Shown: positions 1 to 10,214, counted from the stretch's first letter. The stretch is DNA of 39,283 nucleotides from Okeania sp. SIO2B3 (GCF_010672525.1 NZ_JAAHGH010000073.1:1-39283); one strand, 5' to 3'. Notes: generated by a model not told the origin, from the sequence alone. Numbers and translations are program-made.

Positions 1-1180
1 TCATCTATATATGTAGAGCAGTATATTGGGAAATTTGGTGAGGTTTTTCTTTTTTCTACAGTCAAAAGTCAGGTGAGGTATATATTTAAAGCCTGACTTT
101 AGCCGAGACAAAAAAATCAATTACCCCCAGAAAGTAATCTAGAGAAAATCAACAACTCACAGCCATTTAAATTCTGAGATAACTCAACTTTCAACCATAA
201 AAAAATGAGTAGGAATGAGATATATTCAGCTCTACTATAGAAAATTCACTACCAAATCTAAGTAATCTCTATATATCTATATATATATTGTAAAAATTGG
301 CGATATTTTGATTTTTTCTACAGTCAAGAGTCAGATGACATATCTATTTAAACCCTAACTCTCGCCAAGATAAAAAAATAAATTACCCTCAGAAAGTAAT
401 CTAGAGAAAATCAACAACTCACAGTCATTCAAATTCTGAGATCACTTAACTTTTAAACATCAAAAATTAAGTAGGAATGAAATATTTTCAGTTCTACTAG
501 AGAAAATTAACAACAATGCCCAATCATCTCCGATACATCTATAAATATATAGAGCAGTATATTTGGGAATTTGGCGATATTTTTCTTTTTTTTACAGTCA
601 AAAGTCAGGTGAGGTATATATTTAAACTCTGACTTTAGCCGAGACAAAAAAATCAATTACCCCCAGAAAGTAATCTAGAGAAAATCAACAACTCACAGCC
701 ATTCAAATTCTGAGATAACTCAACTTTCAACCATAAAAAAATGAGTAGGAATGAGATATTTTCAGCTCTACTAAAGAAAATTAAAAATAAAGTCCAACTA
801 CCCCTTATACATCTATATATATAGAGCAGTATATTTTGGAGTTTTGCGAGATTTTTCTCAAGTAAAAAACAGGGATAGCCACAGATATTATGAGGAGAGT
901 GCCAGTCAGATATATACATTTAATCCATGACTCTCACTGAGAGATAAAAAATTAATTACTCTCCGACATTTAAACTCTGAGAGAGCTCAACTTTTAAGCA
1001 GAAAAATTTGAGTGGGAATGAGATACTTTCAGCTCTACCGAAGAAAATTAATAACACATTCCAATCATCTCCCATAAATCTATATATATAGAGCAGTATA
1101 TTTGGAAATTTGGCGAGATTTTTCTTTAACTCTCACAGAGACAAAAAAATCAATTATCCTCGGAAAATAATGTGGATATA
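1..1180. repeat. Long-period tandem array, ~268-bp unit, ~4.4 copies
   Basis: The landmark GAGCAGTATAT recurs at 16, 552, 824 and 1091, with a diverged equivalent near 284, giving spacings of about 267-272 bp. Other landmarks, such as AATCTAGAGAAAATCAAC near 137, 398 and 672, recur in the same register. The last copy decays after about 1180. The unit length is not a multiple of three and all frames contain stops, so the array is noncoding. The first copy runs off the left edge, so the true copy number is unknown. The array ends about 140 bp before the start of the large glycosyltransferase gene. Confidence 0.92.
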
Positions 1181-1256
1181 CTTAGTTGCCCTCATACAAG
1201 TAAAATGATCAGAACTTATTCAATATAACTCCTCTTTTTCTGAGACAGATAGATAA

Positions 1257-1264
1257 GCGATCGC
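1257..1264. repeat. HIP1 octamer GCGATCGC (one of at least 13 in the window)
   Basis: This is the highly iterated palindrome typical of cyanobacterial genomes. Other exact copies start at 1499, 4499, 11727, 12998, 13797, 16648, 17337, 21430, 23862, 29257, 33538 and 37576, mostly inside genes. This copy is 58 bp upstream of the first large gene. Confidence 0.9.
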
Positions 1265-1321
1265 TTATTTATATATAGATAGTTAAATCTGTTAGACTTA
1301 ACCAATATAAATATTAAGACA

Positions 1322-4300
1322 ATGAATAAACCTAGATACAAAAAGATGATGAAATGCAAAATATGTGAATCTATTTCTTTAAAATTTTCTGAAGCTCATA
1401 TCCTGAACAAAAAATATAAAATCGACTACTTTCAATGTCAAAACTGCAACTTTATCCAAACAGAATATCCTTACTGGTTAAGTGAAGCTTATTCTCAAGC
1501 GATCGCCTCTAGTGATGAGGGTTTAATCTTCAGAAATTTGATGTTATCTCAAGTTACAAAGAATATTATTGATCGACTGTTTGACTCAGAGGAAAAATTC
1601 CTCGACTTCGGTGGTGGATATGGTTTATTTGTTAGATTGATGCGGGATATTAAATACAAGTTTGATTGGCAAGACAAATACTGTGAAAATCTCTTTGCCC
1701 AACACTTTAAATCTACCCCAAACCAAAAATATGAGTTAGTTACTGCTTTTGAGTTACTAGAACATTTAGTTAATCCTATTTCTGATATTCGAGAAATTTT
1801 AAATTACTCCCAAAATATCCTTTTCAGCACAGAAATATTACCGCCAGACAATCCTAAACCTAATCAGTGGTGGTATTACGCTACGGATGAAGGTCAACAC
1901 ATATCTATATATACAGTTAAATCTCTCCAAATTATTGCTCAGAAATTTCACCTCAATTTTTATACTAACTACTCATCACTTCATTTATTAACGGAGAAAA
2001 AAATATCTCCAGCTTTCTGTGAAGCACTCTTAAAATATGATGCGGAAAATCTCCGAAAAATTCTTAGACAAAATCGGGATTATCTCAAAACACTAGAGAG
2101 AATTTTAGGCAAGGAAGAAGGAGGAGGTCAGAAGGAAGAAGAAATTTCTTTCAATCTCCCAACATCTACCCCAAAATCTCAACAACTCTCAGACAAAACT
2201 CAAATTTTTCAGCAACAAGAAGTAGAAGGGATAAATCAAGAAGAAATTTCTTTCAATCTCCCAACATCTACCCCAAAATCTCAACAACTCTCAGACAAAA
2301 CTCAAATTTTTCAGCAACAAGAAGTAGAAGGGATAAATCAAGAACTAAATTCTTTCAATCTCCCAACATCTACCCCAAAATCTCAACAACTCTCAGATGA
2401 AACTGAATTTTTACACCAGGGAAAAGGAGGAGGTATAAATCAAGAAGAAATTTCTCTCAATTTCCCAACATCTACCCCAAAATCTCCAGAACTCTCAGAC
2501 AAAACTCAAATTTTTCAGCAACAAGAAGTAGAAGGGATAAATCAAGAAGAAATTTCTTTCAATTTCCCAACATCTACTTCAAAATCTCAACAACTTTCAG
2601 ACAAAACTCAATTTTTACACCAGGGAAAAGGAGGAGGGATAAATCAAGAACTAAATTCTCTCCATCTCCCAACATCTACTTCAAAATCTCCAGAACTCTC
2701 AGACAAAACTGAATTTTTACACCAGGGAAAAGGAGGAAGGATAAATCAAGAACTAAATTCTCTCCATCTCCCAACATCTACTTCAAAATCTCCAGAACTC
2801 TCAGACAAAACTCAAATTTTTCAGCAACAAGAAGTAGAAGGGATAAATCAAGAAGAAATTTCTTTCAGTCTCCCAACATCTATCCCAAAATCTCAACAAC
2901 TCTCAGATGAAACTGAATTTTTACACCAGGGAAAAGGAGGAGGTATAAATCAAGAACTAAATTCTCTCAATCTCCCAAAATCTACTCCAAAATCTCAACA
3001 ACTCTCAGACAAAACTGAATTTTTACACCAGGGAAAAGGAGGAGGTATAAATCAAGAACTAAATTCTTTCAACATCCCAAAATCTACCCAAATATCTCAA
3101 CAACTCTCAGATGAAACTCAATTTTTTCAGCCACAAGAAGTAAATTCCCTCAAAATCTCAAAATCTACTCCAAAATCTCAACAACTCTCAGACAAAACTG
3201 AATTTTTTCAGCAGCAAGAAGGAGGAGGGATAAATCAAGAAGAAATTCCTATCAATCTCCCAAAATCTACCCAAAAATCTCAAGAACTCTCAGACAAAAC
3301 TGAATTTTTACACCAGGGAAAAGGAGGAGGGATAAATCAAGAACTAAATTCTCTCCATCTCCCAACATCTACTTCAAAATCTCCAGAACTCTCAGACAAA
3401 ACTGAATTTTTTCAGCAACAAGAACCAGGAGGCAAGAAGAAAGAAAAAATTTCTCTCAATCTCCCAAAATCTACTCAAAAACCTCAAGAACTCTCAGATG
3501 AAACTAAAATTTTATACCAGGAAAAAGCAGCAGTGAGAAGGAAAGAAGAAATGTCCCCAAAACCAGAAAAACTTACAGAGATAAACGAACTTTTATCAAC
3601 TCCAACAACTCCTCAAAAATTAGGAATTAATATTGCAGGTTTTGTGAAAGGAGAATTAGGAATAGGAGAAGGAGTAAGAGCAACACTTCGAGCAGTAGAA
3701 ACCACAAACATTCCCTTTGTTATCAACAATATTATCAGCACTCCCCATAGAAACTCCGACCAAAGCTACCAAAAATTTACCCAAGAAAATCCACATCCAA
3801 TTAACCTATTTCAAGTCAACGCCAATGAAGTCAAAACCTTTCTCAAAAAACCAACTGTCAGACAATATTTCACCAACAAATATAACATCGGTTTTTGGGC
3901 ATGGGAACTTCCGAAATTTCCTCCAGAATGGATAACAGCATTTACGCCATTTCACGAGATTTGGACTTACAGTAATTATTGTGCCGAATCTATTTCAATG
4001 GTGTCATCTATTCCTGTAATAAAAATGATGCCCAGTATTTCTCTACCAATTCCGAAAATTAGTAGAAAAGAACTAGGTTTACCAACAGACAAATTTATCT
4101 TTCTATTTATCTTTGACTTTTTTAGTCGCCTCGAACGAAAAAATCCACTCGCCACAATCACCGCATTTAAAAAAGCATTCGGAAACTCAAACCCAGATGT
4201 TTTGCTCCTGATAAAATCATCCAATTCTCAAAAATTTCCTAGAGATAAGTCACAGCTAATAAATAGTATTGGAGACTCCCCAAATATTAAACATATAGAT

Positions 4301-6178
4301 GGATATTTATCCAAAGAAAAAATCAATGCCTTGCTTTACCATTGCAATTGTTATGTATCTCTACATCGCGCCGAAGGCTTTGGCTTAACAATGGCAGAAG
4401 CAATGTTTTATGGCAAACCAGTTATTGCCACAGGCTATTCATCAAATACTGAATTTATGAATGTAGGAAATAGCTTTTTAGTCGAATATGAAAAAGTAGC
4501 GATCGCTGATAATTACGGACCATATAAACAAGGGGATATTTGGGCAAATCCTAACATCGAACATTGTGCCAATTTGATGAAATATGTGTTTAATAATTCT
4601 TCCAAAGTTCAAAAAATTGGATTAAAAGCTGCTGAAGATATTAAGTCATTACTCAGCCCAGAAGCTATGGGTAAAAAAATTCAAACTCGCCTCGAATATA
4701 TTGCTCAAGTCACGGAAAACTTTACTAATATTCCAACCACAAAATTATCTCAGTCTTCTCCAAGGAAGAAATCTCCACTTGTTAGTATTTGTATTCCTAC
4801 TTACAACGGAGAAAATTTTATCAGAGCTGCAATTAATAGTGCCCTTTCCCAAACTTACTCTAACCTAGAAATCATTATTTCCGATGATAATTCCACCGAC
4901 AAAACCCTGGAAATAGCCAAATCATTACAATCGGAAAATCCACAAATAGAATTTCGGATTATTTGTCATCAAAATTATGGCTTGGTGGGAAATTTAAACT
5001 TCTGTATTTCCCAAGTCAGAGGCAAATATATTAAATTCTTGTTCCAGGATGACTTGCTCGAAAAAAGCTGTATTGAAGAACTTGTCAAAATAGCAGAACA
5101 AGACTCAGAAATAGGTTTAATTTTTTCTCGCCGTCGCGTAATTTTAGAGTCTGGTGCAGAAAAGAATTCTACTTGTATAGCTGCTTATCGTGGTACTCAA
5201 GATTTACACAAAGATTGGTCAAATTTGAAAACTATTCAGTCAGGAAAAGATTTATTATTAGACCCTAATTTAATGAAATATCGTCTGAATAAAATTGGGG
5301 AACCAACAACAGTCTTAATTCCTAAAACTGTCTTTGAAAAAATCGGACTTTTTGACTCTAGTTTGACTCAAGTATTAGATATAGATATGTGGTTCAGGAT
5401 TATGGGAAATTACAAAATTGGATTTGTGGATAAGGATTTATCTCAACTTCGTATTCATCCCCGCCAACAAACTCAAATTAATCTTACTTCTGGGAAAAAT
5501 CCTCAAGATTATCAAAGGTTTTATCAGAAAATGTTGGAGAATCCTGTTTATAGTTTTTTAGCTCCAGAGGTGAAGGAAACTGTCAGACAAAAATTAGGAT
5601 TTTTGCTCAAACAAGACTTTTCTCAACTGCCAAATTTGGTGGAACAATATCGTCGCTTTCCTGGTGATGAATCGGTTTTAAATAGTATCCGTAAATTACG
5701 CCGTCAACTCGCTGAAAAGTTGTTAGGTTTATCAAATGAACAGTTGAAATATTTTTATCAAGCTGAAATAGGTGAAATTTATAAACTTCTGCTCAATAGT
5801 GGGATAAAAAATGAAGTTTTAACTGCTTCTGAAAAAGAGTTTGTTGTTAATCTACAGAAAAATTTTTCCGCAAAAAATATCTGGCAAAATCTTTTAGTAT
5901 TTCTGCTTTATCGCTTTGCTTTTCAGTTACCAATCAATTATCGTCAAGCGGTTTTGCCAAAATGGATTTTTACTGATTTTCTGAATTTTCTATTTGATAG
6001 ACCTCTAAATTTTCAGGAAGTTGGAGAATTGGAAAAGTATTGTGAGTATGTCAAAGATTTAATTGTGTATTTGAAAGGAAATGTTTGTAGTAATAGTAAC
6101 TCCGCAGTTAGACAAAGTATTGCTGCTTTTCTTGCTGACGATCTTGATTTAACTGTTTTTTCTTGTTGTGATTTTTAA
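1322..6178 (+). CDS. Methyltransferase-GT family 1-GT family 2 fusion with a 34-residue repeat linker
   Basis: A 1618-residue multidomain enzyme, probably cytoplasmic, likely to build and methylate a surface glycan. Residues 12-42 hold a Cys4 zinc ribbon (C12, C15, C39, C42), followed by a class I SAM methyltransferase (FLDFGGGYG near 93, FELLEHL near 143). Residues 270-738 are tandem repeats. A GT-B (family 1-like) domain starts near 765 (NIAGFVKGELGIGEG), with the nucleotide-sugar motif EGFGLTMAEAM near 1018. A GT2 domain starts near 1150 (VSICIPTYNG) and has FQDD near 1241. The last ~220 residues are helical-looking and unrecognised. M1, M9 and M10 are all possible starts; M10 sits directly before the zinc ribbon. 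No clear Shine-Dalgarno is visible. It stands alone downstream of a tandem array. Domain families are clear; donors and acceptors are unknown. Confidence 0.9.
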   Translation: MNKPRYKKMMKCKICESISLKFSEAHILNKKYKIDYFQCQNCNFIQTEYPYWLSEAYSQAIASSDEGLIFRNLMLSQVTKNIIDRLFDSEEKFLDFGGGYGLFVRLMRDIKYKFDWQDKYCENLFAQHFKSTPNQKYELVTAFELLEHLVNPISDIREILNYSQNILFSTEILPPDNPKPNQWWYYATDEGQHISIYTVKSLQIIAQKFHLNFYTNYSSLHLLTEKKISPAFCEALLKYDAENLRKILRQNRDYLKTLERILGKEEGGGQKEEEISFNLPTSTPKSQQLSDKTQIFQQQEVEGINQEEISFNLPTSTPKSQQLSDKTQIFQQQEVEGINQELNSFNLPTSTPKSQQLSDETEFLHQGKGGGINQEEISLNFPTSTPKSPELSDKTQIFQQQEVEGINQEEISFNFPTSTSKSQQLSDKTQFLHQGKGGGINQELNSLHLPTSTSKSPELSDKTEFLHQGKGGRINQELNSLHLPTSTSKSPELSDKTQIFQQQEVEGINQEEISFSLPTSIPKSQQLSDETEFLHQGKGGGINQELNSLNLPKSTPKSQQLSDKTEFLHQGKGGGINQELNSFNIPKSTQISQQLSDETQFFQPQEVNSLKISKSTPKSQQLSDKTEFFQQQEGGGINQEEIPINLPKSTQKSQELSDKTEFLHQGKGGGINQELNSLHLPTSTSKSPELSDKTEFFQQQEPGGKKKEKISLNLPKSTQKPQELSDETKILYQEKAAVRRKEEMSPKPEKLTEINELLSTPTTPQKLGINIAGFVKGELGIGEGVRATLRAVETTNIPFVINNIISTPHRNSDQSYQKFTQENPHPINLFQVNANEVKTFLKKPTVRQYFTNKYNIGFWAWELPKFPPEWITAFTPFHEIWTYSNYCAESISMVSSIPVIKMMPSISLPIPKISRKELGLPTDKFIFLFIFDFFSRLERKNPLATITAFKKAFGNSNPDVLLLIKSSNSQKFPRDKSQLINSIGDSPNIKHIDGYLSKEKINALLYHCNCYVSLHRAEGFGLTMAEAMFYGKPVIATGYSSNTEFMNVGNSFLVEYEKVAIADNYGPYKQGDIWANPNIEHCANLMKYVFNNSSKVQKIGLKAAEDIKSLLSPEAMGKKIQTRLEYIAQVTENFTNIPTTKLSQSSPRKKSPLVSICIPTYNGENFIRAAINSALSQTYSNLEIIISDDNSTDKTLEIAKSLQSENPQIEFRIICHQNYGLVGNLNFCISQVRGKYIKFLFQDDLLEKSCIEELVKIAEQDSEIGLIFSRRRVILESGAEKNSTCIAAYRGTQDLHKDWSNLKTIQSGKDLLLDPNLMKYRLNKIGEPTTVLIPKTVFEKIGLFDSSLTQVLDIDMWFRIMGNYKIGFVDKDLSQLRIHPRQQTQINLTSGKNPQDYQRFYQKMLENPVYSFLAPEVKETVRQKLGFLLKQDFSQLPNLVEQYRRFPGDESVLNSIRKLRRQLAEKLLGLSNEQLKYFYQAEIGEIYKLLLNSGIKNEVLTASEKEFVVNLQKNFSAKNIWQNLLVFLLYRFAFQLPINYRQAVLPKWIFTDFLNFLFDRPLNFQEVGELEKYCEYVKDLIVYLKGNVCSNSNSAVRQSIAAFLADDLDLTVFSCCDF
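2129..3535 (+). repeat. In-frame 102-bp minisatellite (14 units of 34 residues)
   Basis: Fourteen in-frame units lie between the methyltransferase and GT domains. Twelve are 34 residues; units 10 and 11 are 32 and 29, consistent with one internal 7-residue deletion. Each unit has the pattern INQEx-(S/N)-x-LPxST, then KSxxLSD(K/E)T, then one of two tails: IFQQQEVEG or FLHQGKGGG. The tails are mixed along the array and units 1 and 2 are nearly identical in DNA, which suggests recent expansion and recombination. The segment is rich in Ser, Thr, Gln, Lys and Glu and looks disordered. Confidence 0.93.
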
Positions 6179-6224
6179 CTTCCGAATACTTGGCAAAATG
6201 TGTTGGAAGTTAGGGAGTTTTTTT
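6177..6224 (+). terminator. Probable Rho-independent terminator of the glycosyltransferase fusion gene
   Basis: AACTTCC at 6177 overlaps the stop codon and pairs with GGAAGTT at 6205-6211. A further five pairs extend the stem across a one-base bulge. A run of seven T follows at 6218-6224. Confidence 0.55.
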
Positions 6225-6271
6225 AGAGTGCAATGGGTATCCACTTGATTATTCATTTCCCGCAAAAACAT

Positions 6272-6440
6272 AAACATTTCCTACGGAATGCTGCATAAAC
6301 AGCTAGCTCGCAGTCAGCTTTTAGCTGTTTCATCAATAATGAATATACATTGCTAAGGTCAAGGTTAGTTTTTTTCCAATACTTTGAATTCTCTTTAAAT
6401 CTCTCAATACTAATTCCTGCTATAAAGGCAATGAATTAAT
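6272..6440 (+). repeat. Dispersed repeat, second copy inverted at 31361-31493
   Basis: The stretch from TAGCTCGC at about 6304 to GGCAATGAATTAATA at about 6440 matches the reverse complement of 31361-31493, sharing blocks such as AAGGTCA and TTTTTTTCCAATACTTT. The lead-in CATTTCC..GAATGCTGC at 6274 also matches 31317, but in direct orientation, so the ends are palindromic. The stretch is noncoding. A three-copy CTGATAG heptamer run follows at 6470-6496. Confidence 0.7.
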
Positions 6441-6705
6441 AACTGTTAACGTAGTTCCTCCGCAGGAGGCTAGCTGATAGCTGATAGCTGATAGCTTATA
6501 CAAAAACAGGCGGTCGCGGTAGCGATGCGGAGCATTATCGCTCTAAAATTTGTCTGGGAATATTACTCTATAAATTAAGCCTTCAACAGGATACTTTTAC
6601 TGTTATTTCAATCCTCGAAAATTTAGATAGACATAACTTTGAAATAGTGTTATATTATTTTTCAATAACAAATGATATTCTGGGCTATCTTTGTCAAAAA
6701 TAGAT

Positions 6706-6815
6706 ATACAGCGGATTCCACCTTGGTGAAGTACACCCGTCGCGGACAAGATACCCGCACTGGGAACGTTTAATTGTTAATATCTGTACTTCATATACCA
6801 CCGAATCTGCTGTAT
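6706..6815. mobile_element. 110-bp MITE-like imperfect palindrome
   Basis: The ends ATACAGCGGATTC (6706-6718) and GAATCTGCTGTAT (6803-6815) are reverse complements except for one transition. Complementarity continues inward (TGAAGTACA against TGTACTTCA). No gene lies inside. This fits a non-autonomous transposable element or a structured RNA; the clean termini favour a MITE. Confidence 0.7.
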
Positions 6816-6923
6816 GTATATTTATCTTTCTAGAAAACTGTTGAAAAATCGATAGTGGTGTACAAGTAGTGATTTTTGCAGTTAAGCTCCTTACTGCTGA
6901 AAGGGGCCTATATCATGTCCGGA

Positions 6924-7418
6924 TAATTAGGGTTTGCTGAAAAAGTCTTATGGGTAAGGGTAGGAGACAGGAGACAACCCACCCCTCGCCCCTCCCCCGA
7001 CCGTGGAGGCAGGGTCTATTTATTGTCACGCCTAGAAAAAAGAAGTAGCGGAGTGGGGGAGTGGGGGAGTGGGGGAGTAAGGTCAATTCATCGTCAACAG
7101 AGAAAAATTGTATCCTTTGAAATTTTGAAATTTTGTGCATCTTGCTAGTGAGTTAACCAAAAATATACAGTTGTAAATATTCTCTGGCGACAATGAATTA
7201 ACCCTGCTCCCAGGAGGGGGAGACAGGAGACAGGAGTTAGGAGAATTTAGAGCAGGTAGGAGTAAGAATTGTCCCAAGATTTTTCTGCCCGACTATGCGC
7301 CTAAAAAACTAACTTTTTGAGCGTTTTAGACTGAAATAGGCGCACTTTTTAAAGGCCCAAAAAAGGCACTTGTCTTTATATGTCAATTCTTTTAGATTTA
7401 ATCAGCAAGCCCTAATTA
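6924..7418 (-). mobile_element. Degenerate element A with TAATTAGGGTTTGCTGA ends
   Basis: TAATTAGGGTTTGCTGA at 6924 faces TCAGCAAGCCCTAATTA at 7402-7418. The right third (about 7300-7418) is homologous, inverted, to the left part of the element at 36581-37005, sharing blocks such as CTCAAAAAGTTAG. The interior holds an 8-base (GAGTGGGG) run at about 7050-7078 and no convincing gene. It is probably a decayed or non-autonomous insertion element; no transposase remains. Confidence 0.65.
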
Positions 7419-7647
7419 GCGATCAAAAAAGTTTCTCTTTGTTCTTCTTTCTTCCCTCCTGACTCCTGACTCTTTAGTCGTCTATTTATAACTATTCAAC
7501 CGGAAATGATATTATTTATGAAAATCGCTAAATCTACAGGACCACCAAAAAATCCATCTAAATCTGTAAATAATATCCGTGCTTAACACTACCAAAAAAT
7601 CAAATTACCATATCAATCCCTCATGACTGATTTATAGTCAAGCTCGG

Positions 7648-8087
7648 TCATCTGCTATACAACTTTTCTTCAGCTTTAGCTGCAATTTCTCTTAATTTTT
7701 CACCAGTAAAATTCAAATCTTGTTGAAGATTATCAATTAATTGATTGAGTTGATTTTCTCTTTCTTTAGCTTCTATATTCTTGAGAATAGGCAAGATAAT
7801 TATAGAAGCTAGGGCAGTGGTTAAAATTTCTTGTTTCAACACTAACGAAATTAATTCTAATTGTACTAGCAAGTGAAGAAACCCAAGTTACTACCGATTA
7901 AAATATCCTTTCTTTTAGCAGACATTTCTTGAATTTCTTCAGGAGTAAGATGTTTGCCATAAGTAACTACGCTCACTTCATTAAAAAGTTTGATTAACTC
8001 TTCTCCCACTAAATCTAAAACCCCACTTTAATCTCCATAAAAGTTTACCACTTCATTAGCAAAATCTGATTTCCAAATCATTTTCAT
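7648..8087 (-). pseudogene. Duplicated 3' fragment of the neighbouring GTPase gene plus a short unknown frame
   Basis: Reading leftwards, an ATG at 8087 follows a GGAGG box by about 2 nt and opens a short frame. It hits TAA at 8028-8030, then continues in the same frame to TAG at 7866-7868. The part after the TAA is LDLVGEELIKLFNEVSVVTY and onward, nearly the same as the tail of the GTPase pseudogene (DNA about 7900-8018 against 8282-8402). A shifted frame from 7872 to 7648 then encodes 74 residues with a hydrophobic start (LTTALASIIILPIL) and a charged helical tail; its family is not recognised. The segment looks like the 3' end of a second gene copy broken by a stop and a frameshift. A third partial echo lies at about 8145-8195. 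Confidence 0.55.
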
Positions 8088-8270
8088 ACCTCCACTTTTC
8101 TTTGAATAACGAGCTGTTTGAGGATAAAAATTCCCAAATCAAATCTATTGTGTGCAGCTTTTTTTTTCTGATTGATTAGCCATTAAAATCTTCTTTTATT
8201 TCAATAAATATCTGTTTTAGCAGACAAATTAATCAAATAAAATCCATTGTGTACAGCTTCTTTTTCCTTA

Positions 8271-10214
8271 CTAATTAGCCATGAAAATGTTCTTTCTTTG
8301 AACAGACATTTCTTGAATTTCTTCAGGAGTGAAATGTTTGCCATAAGTAACTACACTAACTTCATTAAAAAGTTTGATTAACTCTTCTCCCACTAAATCT
8401 AAACGAGACTTTTCTAAATTTATGCTATTGCTTCCTTCTTGCTTGCGCTTGATAATTTGCTCTTGTTGTTCGTGAATTCAATCTATTTGCTCTTGTAGAT
8501 TATTTGTAAGTTTTGAAGCTAATATTTCAAACTCTCCCTCAATAGCTTGATAAAATTCATTCCGTTTTTCAAACACTACTTCCCGCATACTTTCAGGAAT
8601 TTTTTCCCCAAGTTTTTTTAGTATTTCTCTTTGAAATGCATCCCTTTGAAGTTTTATAAAAACCCCTTCAGCAAATAAAGCAATGAGCGCCATTGCCAGA
8701 AAATTAGAAATAGCCAACACATCAACCACAAGAATTAATAGAACTATTTCCTGAAGACGTCTGCCAAGAAAACTTAACCAGTCTCCCTTACCCATCAAGG
8801 CACCTGTAACTTGACTAACATCAAGAGTGAGTCCACCAAGTATAGCTTGAATAATTTTCTGAGCTTTTTTCTGTTCCGGAATAAAAGCTTCTTCTGCTTT
8901 TCCAAAGGTAAACAATCTTTTAATTTTATCGACTTTAAGTTGAAAATCAGATAATTGATTATCTAGTTTTTTTTGCATTTCATGTATGTCTTCCTCAATT
9001 AAAATTGGGATTCGTGTTTCCCACTGTTTCAGCTTAGATTCTATGTACGGTGTACAAGCTTCTTTAATATGGTTTCTTATTTTTGTTTTAGATTTTTCCC
9101 GAAACGTACTTAAAAGAATATCTTTGATATTAGCAAGTGGTTTAATATCTATTAATTTGCGGGAGTCTTGTTGCCAAGTTTCTTTAATTTATTGAGTATA
9201 TCCTATTAAATCATCCAGAAGTTTTTCCTTAATCTTGTCACGGTAAAAAAAGATAGTTTGTTCAATATCTCTTTTATCCTTTTCTAATTCCAATAGTTGT
9301 TCCTCTGCTTGCTTGCGTCGCTCTTCTAACTCGTTAAGAGGTTGGTCTAAAGTCAGCTTTTCTTGATTAATTTGTTCGCGAGAATTAGAAACAATTAAAC
9401 TTAATAATTCTACAGTCGAGTCAAAAGTAGCTGTAACTTTTTCCGGACTTGCTAAAAACTTTTCTAATTCTTCCTCTAGCTCAAGAACTCCAGATGAATT
9501 TAAAACAGCTTTATCTGCTATACCTGTGCGTACCTCTAGCGCTCCTAAAGCATTAACAAAGAAAACTCGACGGTCGTAAAAATCTCTATCAAAATCACCT
9601 TCTCGATCAATATAATAATCTTCAAAGAAATTTTTTGTTCTTCTTTTTACCCTATCAACAGTTTCTTGTCCTTTTTCTTTAGCTAAGTCAATAAAACTAA
9701 CAACAATAAAAACATTATTGACCTGACCTGGTTGAAAATAGCTTTCAAAAAAATCTTTTTCATCTTCACCTAAAAGCTTATCAGCTCTCAGAACAAATAT
9801 GATAGCTTGTGACTGTTTCAAAAAATTATGTGCCATTTTTGTTCGAGCTGCATCTTCTTTTAACCCTGGTGAATCTATTAATATTACCCCATTATTACAG
9901 AGACGATTATGACGTTCTATTTGAGCATATTCAATCTTACTAAATCTCTCAACATAACCTGCCTGAGCTATATTTTCCTCATCCTCATCTTTAAGTTTAA
10001 AATACTCGTTGAAGTCTTTCATGCTGAAAATTTCAGGATAATCTTGACCAGACTTATATATAGCTACCTCATCACTATTTCCATACACTATTTTTGTAAT
10101 AATTGCAGTACAAGGAAGAAAATCTGATGGTAATACTTCTTCCCCTAACATGGCATTCAGCAGAGTACTTTTACCATTCTTAAACTCGCCAAGAACAAGA
10201 ACATTAAAAATTCC
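8271..10214 (-). pseudogene. Dynamin-like GTPase, truncated and interrupted by two in-frame stops
   Basis: One reading frame runs through the whole segment. The P-loop GEFKNGKST is at 10190-10164, the G3 motif LIDSPGLKED lies further on, and the G4 region reads VVSFIDLAKE instead of a clear NKxD. The C-terminal half is coiled-coil with a hydrophobic segment (IVLLILVVDVLAISNFLAMALI) typical of bacterial dynamin-like membrane-remodelling proteins. The frame is cut by TAA at 9189-9191 and TGA at 8478-8480, but homologous-looking protein continues in the same frame after each, ending at TAG 8271-8273. Upstream of the P-loop a TAA at 10215-10217 closes the frame, and the ~40 or more residues normally preceding it are not seen. 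No frameshift is needed. It is most likely a young pseudogene; the longest intact pieces are 10151-9189 and 8978-8478. Confidence 0.75.

Noticed and set aside
653-919. 88-codon minus-strand open frame within the 268-bp array
   Set aside because: It spans a repeat junction, is not kept in the other copies and shows no protein features.
6913-7277. Two overlapping minus-strand open frames (75 and 64 codons)
   Set aside because: They are made of GA-rich short repeats and element A sequence; low-complexity translation.
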